A model generated the notes under the pieces. The model was given only the letters and a program-made list of their open reading frames with translations. It did no database searches and was not told the DNA's origin. Shown here one piece after another: positions 15,189-17,870 of a stretch of 17,870 nt of DNA. A program made the position numbers and the translations under genes. Every line of letters begins with the position of its first letter. Within the stretch, counting starts at the first letter, position 1. Where the stretch lies: positions 1 through 17,870 of the forward strand of contig JACQVC010000023.1 of the NCBI GenBank assembly GCA_016209995.1, given 5' to 3'. Source of the DNA: Gemmatimonadota bacterium. Lineage in GTDB: Bacteria; Gemmatimonadota; Gemmatimonadetes; Longimicrobiales; Gaopeijiaceae.

Positions 15189-16372
15189 CGGAGGGGGCGG
15201 CCGGTGTCGCCGCGTCGCCGTTGCTTGGCGTCTACAAGCCGCCTGCGCCGGTGTTCGTGCGCGGACACGGCTGCGAGCTCATCGCCGAGGACGGTACGTC
15301 CTACCTGGACTTCACGAGCGGTATCGGCGTCAACGCGCTCGGGTACGGGTCGGCAGAGCTACGCGCCGCGGTGGAAGCCGCTCTCGCGGTCGGGATTCTG
15401 CACACCTCGAATCTGTTCCGAACGCGCCCGGGCGAAGCTCTGGCGGCTCAGCTCGTAGCGGCTGCCTTTCCGTCCCAGGTCTTCTTCTGCAATTCGGGCG
15501 CCGAGGCCAACGAAGCGGCCTTCAAGTTCGCGCGCCGCTGGGCACGAGCTGCGGGCGGGGAAGCGAAGCACGAGATCGTGGCGTTCCAGGGGAGCTTCCA
15601 CGGTCGGCTGTTCGGCGCGCTGGCCGCCACGGACCGGCCGGCCATGCGCGCGCCGTTCGAGCCGCTGATGCCGGGCGTGCACTTCGCGACCATCGGCGAC
15701 CTCGAGGGCGTGGAGCGCATTCTCGCCGGCCGCACGGTCGCGGGCGTGATCATCGAACCGGTGCAGGGCGAGGGCGGAGTGAAACCGGTTCCGGCGAACT
15801 TTCTGCGCGGACTGCGCAGGTTGTGTGATGAGCAGGAAGCGGCGCTGATCTTCGACGAGGTGCAGTGTGGGCTGGGCCGTACGGGTACGCTCTTCGCTTA
15901 CCAAGCGCTGGACGTCACGCCCGATGTGCTCACGCTGGCCAAGCCGTTGGCGGGCGGCCTCCCTATGGGAGCCACGCTGGTGGGCGAGCGCATTGCGGCC
16001 GCTGTTCAGCCGGGCGATCACGCGACCACGTTCGGCGGCGGTCCGTTCGTCGCGAGTGTTGCGCTCGCAGTTCTCGAACGCCTGTCCGATCCCGGTTTTC
16101 TGGCCGAGGTGCGGAGCAAAGGGGAATGGCTGGGAGGGCGGCTGGCCGTGTTGGGCGCCACGCACGCGGTCGTTCGCGACGTGCGGGGTCTCGGTCTGAT
16201 GTGGGGGCTCGAGCTCGAGGGCGCGGCGGCGCCGATCGTGAACGCGGCGCTCGAGCGCGGGCTTCTGCTCACCAGCGCGGGACAGAACGTTCTGCGGCTG
16301 TTGCCACCGCTGACGATCCGGCGGGAAGAGCTGGAGCGCGGTCTGGGAATTCTGGAGCAGGTCCTGGAGTAG
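15185..16372 (+). CDS. argD: Acetylornithine aminotransferase
   Basis: ArgD uses glutamate and PLP to convert N-acetylglutamate semialdehyde to N-acetylornithine, the fourth step. The 395 residues match the family length. Visible are DFTSGIGVNALGY (42-54), FCNSGAEANEAAFKFAR (101-117), FQGSFHGR (134-141), EPVQGEGGV (191-199), IFDEVQCGLGRTG (222-234) with the PLP-ring aspartate, and the PLP lysine 253 in TLAKPLAGGLPMG. The GTG start shares four bases (GTGA) with the argB stop. Thirty bases separate it from argG. The same enzyme family may also serve succinyldiaminopimelate in lysine synthesis, but the setting is arginine. Confidence 0.94.
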   Translation: MTEGAAGVAASPLLGVYKPPAPVFVRGHGCELIAEDGTSYLDFTSGIGVNALGYGSAELRAAVEAALAVGILHTSNLFRTRPGEALAAQLVAAAFPSQVFFCNSGAEANEAAFKFARRWARAAGGEAKHEIVAFQGSFHGRLFGALAATDRPAMRAPFEPLMPGVHFATIGDLEGVERILAGRTVAGVIIEPVQGEGGVKPVPANFLRGLRRLCDEQEAALIFDEVQCGLGRTGTLFAYQALDVTPDVLTLAKPLAGGLPMGATLVGERIAAAVQPGDHATTFGGGPFVASVALAVLERLSDPGFLAEVRSKGEWLGGRLAVLGATHAVVRDVRGLGLMWGLELEGAAAPIVNAALERGLLLTSAGQNVLRLLPPLTIRREELERGLGILEQVLE

Positions 16373-16402
16373 CGAAAAAGACATCCAATAGGGGATGATG
16401 AA

Positions 16403-17704
16403 ATGGCTATGAAGATCGTTCTGGCGTATTCGGGCGGGCTCGACACTTCGGTCATTGTGCCGTGGCTGCGCGAAAACTACGACGCCGAGGTGATCTGTAT
16501 GGCGGCCGACGTGGGCCAGCACGAGGGTCTCGACGGCGTGCGCGCGAAGGCGCTGGCGAGCGGCGCATCTGAGTGCTTCGTGGAAGATCTGCGTCAGTCC
16601 TTCGTGGAGGACTTCGTGTGGCCTACGCTGCGCGTCGGTGCGGTGTACGGACGCAAGTATCTGCTCGGCACATCGATGGCGCGGCCGATCATGGCCCGGC
16701 GCCAGGTCGAAGTGGCGCGCAGAGTCGGCGCCGCTGCCGTTGCGCACGGATGTACGGGGAAGGGAAACGACCAGGTTCGCTTCGAGCTGACGTACATGGC
16801 GCTGGCTCCGCAGCTCAAGGTCATCGCGCCCTGGCGGGAGTGGAGCATCCGCTCGCGTGAGGACGCTCTGGCGTACGCGCAGGCGCGCAAGATTCCGGTC
16901 AAGGTCGAGGTCGGGAAGCTCTATTCGCGGGACTCGAACCTCTGGCACCTTTCTCACGAAGGCGGCCCGCTCGAGGATCCGGGATTCGAGCCCGAGGAGT
17001 CGATGTATCAGTGGACCGTGGCCCCGGAGCGCGCTCCGGCCAAGCCGGTATACATCGAGATCGCCTTCGAGGCCGGCATCCCCGTGAGCGTGAACGGCAA
17101 GCGCCTGGGCTCCGTGCCACTGGTCGAGCGGCTGAACGACATCGGTGCGCGCCACGGCATAGGGCGGGTGGACCTGGTGGAGGATCGCCTGGTGGGCATG
17201 AAGTCGCGGGGTGTGTACGAGACGCCGGGTGGCACGCTCCTGTACGCGGCGCTCAGCGAGCTCGAGCAGCTCACTCTGGATCGCCGTGCACTCGCGCTCA
17301 AGGACCAGATTGCGCCGCGGTACGCGGACCTGGTCTACGAGGGCCGCTGGTGGACGACCGAGCGCGAAGCGCTCGATGCCCTGGTCGATGCGCTGATGAA
17401 GCGCGTTACCGGCACGGTGCGTCTCAAGCTATACAAGGGCTCCGTGCAGGTGGTCGGGCGCACGAGCCCCAACTCGCTGTACGATCACGGGCTGGCGACG
17501 TTCGGGGCCGGCGGCGACTACGATCAGGCCGACGCGGCCGGGTTCATTCGCCTCTTCGGACTGCCCGTGCGTGCGGCTGCGGCCGTGGCGGCGCGGGCGG
17601 CGAAGAACGGTAAGCCGGGCGTTTCAGCCGGCGGCTCCGGAGGATTGGATGAGGTTGCGTTGAACGCCTTGCTCGCCGACTTGGTGTCGACCGGCTCGCA
17701 GTGA
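16403..17704 (+). CDS. argG: Argininosuccinate synthase
   Basis: ArgG joins citrulline and aspartate with ATP to form argininosuccinate, the next-to-last step of arginine synthesis. The 433 residues begin with the PP-loop [10 protein letters not shown] (7-16). The citrulline/aspartate-binding region [15 protein letters not shown] (114-128) and [15 protein letters not shown] (174-188) follow, with [10 protein letters not shown] at 268-277. It ends in an Ala/Gly-rich tail (about 391-415) and a short helix-like end. The ATG at 16403 follows GGGGA by seven bases; a second in-frame ATG lies at 16409. It is the last visible gene of argCBDG. ArgH, which usually follows, is not seen in the 166 remaining bases. 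Confidence 0.96.
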   Translation: MAMKIVLAYSGGLDTSVIVPWLRENYDAEVICMAADVGQHEGLDGVRAKALASGASECFVEDLRQSFVEDFVWPTLRVGAVYGRKYLLGTSMARPIMARRQVEVARRVGAAAVAHGCTGKGNDQVRFELTYMALAPQLKVIAPWREWSIRSREDALAYAQARKIPVKVEVGKLYSRDSNLWHLSHEGGPLEDPGFEPEESMYQWTVAPERAPAKPVYIEIAFEAGIPVSVNGKRLGSVPLVERLNDIGARHGIGRVDLVEDRLVGMKSRGVYETPGGTLLYAALSELEQLTLDRRALALKDQIAPRYADLVYEGRWWTTEREALDALVDALMKRVTGTVRLKLYKGSVQVVGRTSPNSLYDHGLATFGAGGDYDQADAAGFIRLFGLPVRAAAAVAARAAKNGKPGVSAGGSGGLDEVALNALLADLVSTGSQ

Positions 17705-17755
17705 GCTGGGGTACGAACCGGATTCCTTCCCCACACCCCCGCTGCGTGTCGCGCT

Positions 17756-17797
17756 CGCGAGCCCGGTCTTTCCGGGACGGCGGGCGCGACTACTTTT
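17756..17797 (+). terminator. Possible intrinsic terminator after argG
   Basis: CGCG (17756-17759) and CCCG (17762-17765) can pair with CGGG (17781-17784) and CGCG (17785-17788), with a two-base bulge. An alternative inner hairpin is CCCGG (17762-17766), TCTTT, CCGGG (17772-17776). The first structure is followed after five bases by TTTT (17794-17797). The T-run is short and the stem is interrupted, so the call is weak. Confidence 0.3.
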
Positions 17798-17849
17798 CAT
17801 CTTCACGTGAGCCGCTGTCTACGTCGTGACGGTTGATCGGGGTGTTCCC

Positions 17850-17870
17850 ATGTCGCGCGGTGAACGAGGA
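17850..17870 (+). CDS. Possible start of a further gene, cut by the window end
   Basis: An ATG at 17850 begins seven open codons (MSRGERG) that run off the window, with a GGGG about six bases upstream. In many arginine clusters argH follows argG, but seven residues are too few to identify anything, and the distance from argG with a possible terminator between them argues against simple co-transcription. Confidence 0.2.

Noticed and set aside
15359..17155. Long antisense open frame across argD and argG (598 codons)
   Set aside because: It spans two certain genes on the other strand and has low-complexity, Arg/His-rich composition, so it is a shadow frame.
1..17870. A defence system, phage island, CRISPR array or biosynthetic cluster
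   Set aside because: All genes are accounted for by metabolism, transport and regulation. No nuclease, integrase, transposase, spaced repeats or synthase modules are seen.

Overview
This is a GC-rich (by eye mid-60s percent), tightly packed chromosomal window from a Gram-negative (diderm) bacterium. Two genes carry outer-membrane TonB-plug domains behind CarboxypepD_reg-like domains, and the succinate dehydrogenase is of the mycobacterial Sdh1 kind (type F complex II). That mix, together with ArgR-controlled arginine genes and high GC, fits Gemmatimonadota or a nearby deep soil/sediment lineage best. The assignment is inference and is not proven by the window. No rRNA, tRNA, CRISPR array, transposase or phage gene is seen.

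Layout. (1) 204-3617, plus strand: a three-gene respiratory operon sdhC-sdhA-sdhB. The SdhC-like membrane subunit has a Cys/His cluster at the start of a transmembrane segment that resembles the membrane-embedded Rieske-type site of mycobacterial Sdh1. (2) 3678-6091, minus strand: an ABC importer of the OpuC/EgtUV family, made of an ATPase followed by a fused substrate-binding protein/permease. The ATPase tail is written by a small cluster of palindromic and direct repeats. (3) 6328-7296, plus strand and divergent from the importer: egtD, the histidine N-methyltransferase that makes hercynine for ergothioneine. A palindrome lies in the shared intergenic region. The arrangement suggests the importer handles ergothioneine or another betaine. 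(4) 7291-8250, minus strand: a threonine-dehydratase-family PLP enzyme whose end overlaps the egtD end by six bases. (5) 8526-12347, plus strand: an orphan CarboxypepD_reg + TonB-plug protein without a barrel, then a full TonB-dependent receptor with two odd Ala-rich stretches. (6) 12362-13278: a zinc-ribbon thioredoxin (TrxC type) and argR, packed behind the receptor. (7) 13471-17704: the arginine biosynthesis operon argC-argB-argD-argG, preceded by a good sigma70-type promoter so close to the argC ATG that the mRNA may be leaderless. Candidate ArgR operators lie at and upstream of this promoter.

How the parts work together. SdhCAB oxidises succinate and reduces quinone. EgtD and the importer probably form a small betaine/thiol module. 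ArgR most likely represses argCBDG when arginine is plentiful; its own gene is just upstream of the operon. ArgC, ArgB and ArgD take N-acetylglutamate to N-acetylornithine, and ArgG condenses citrulline with aspartate. The synthase for acetylglutamate, the deacetylation/transacetylation step, ArgF and ArgH are not in the window. The last 20 bases may begin another gene.
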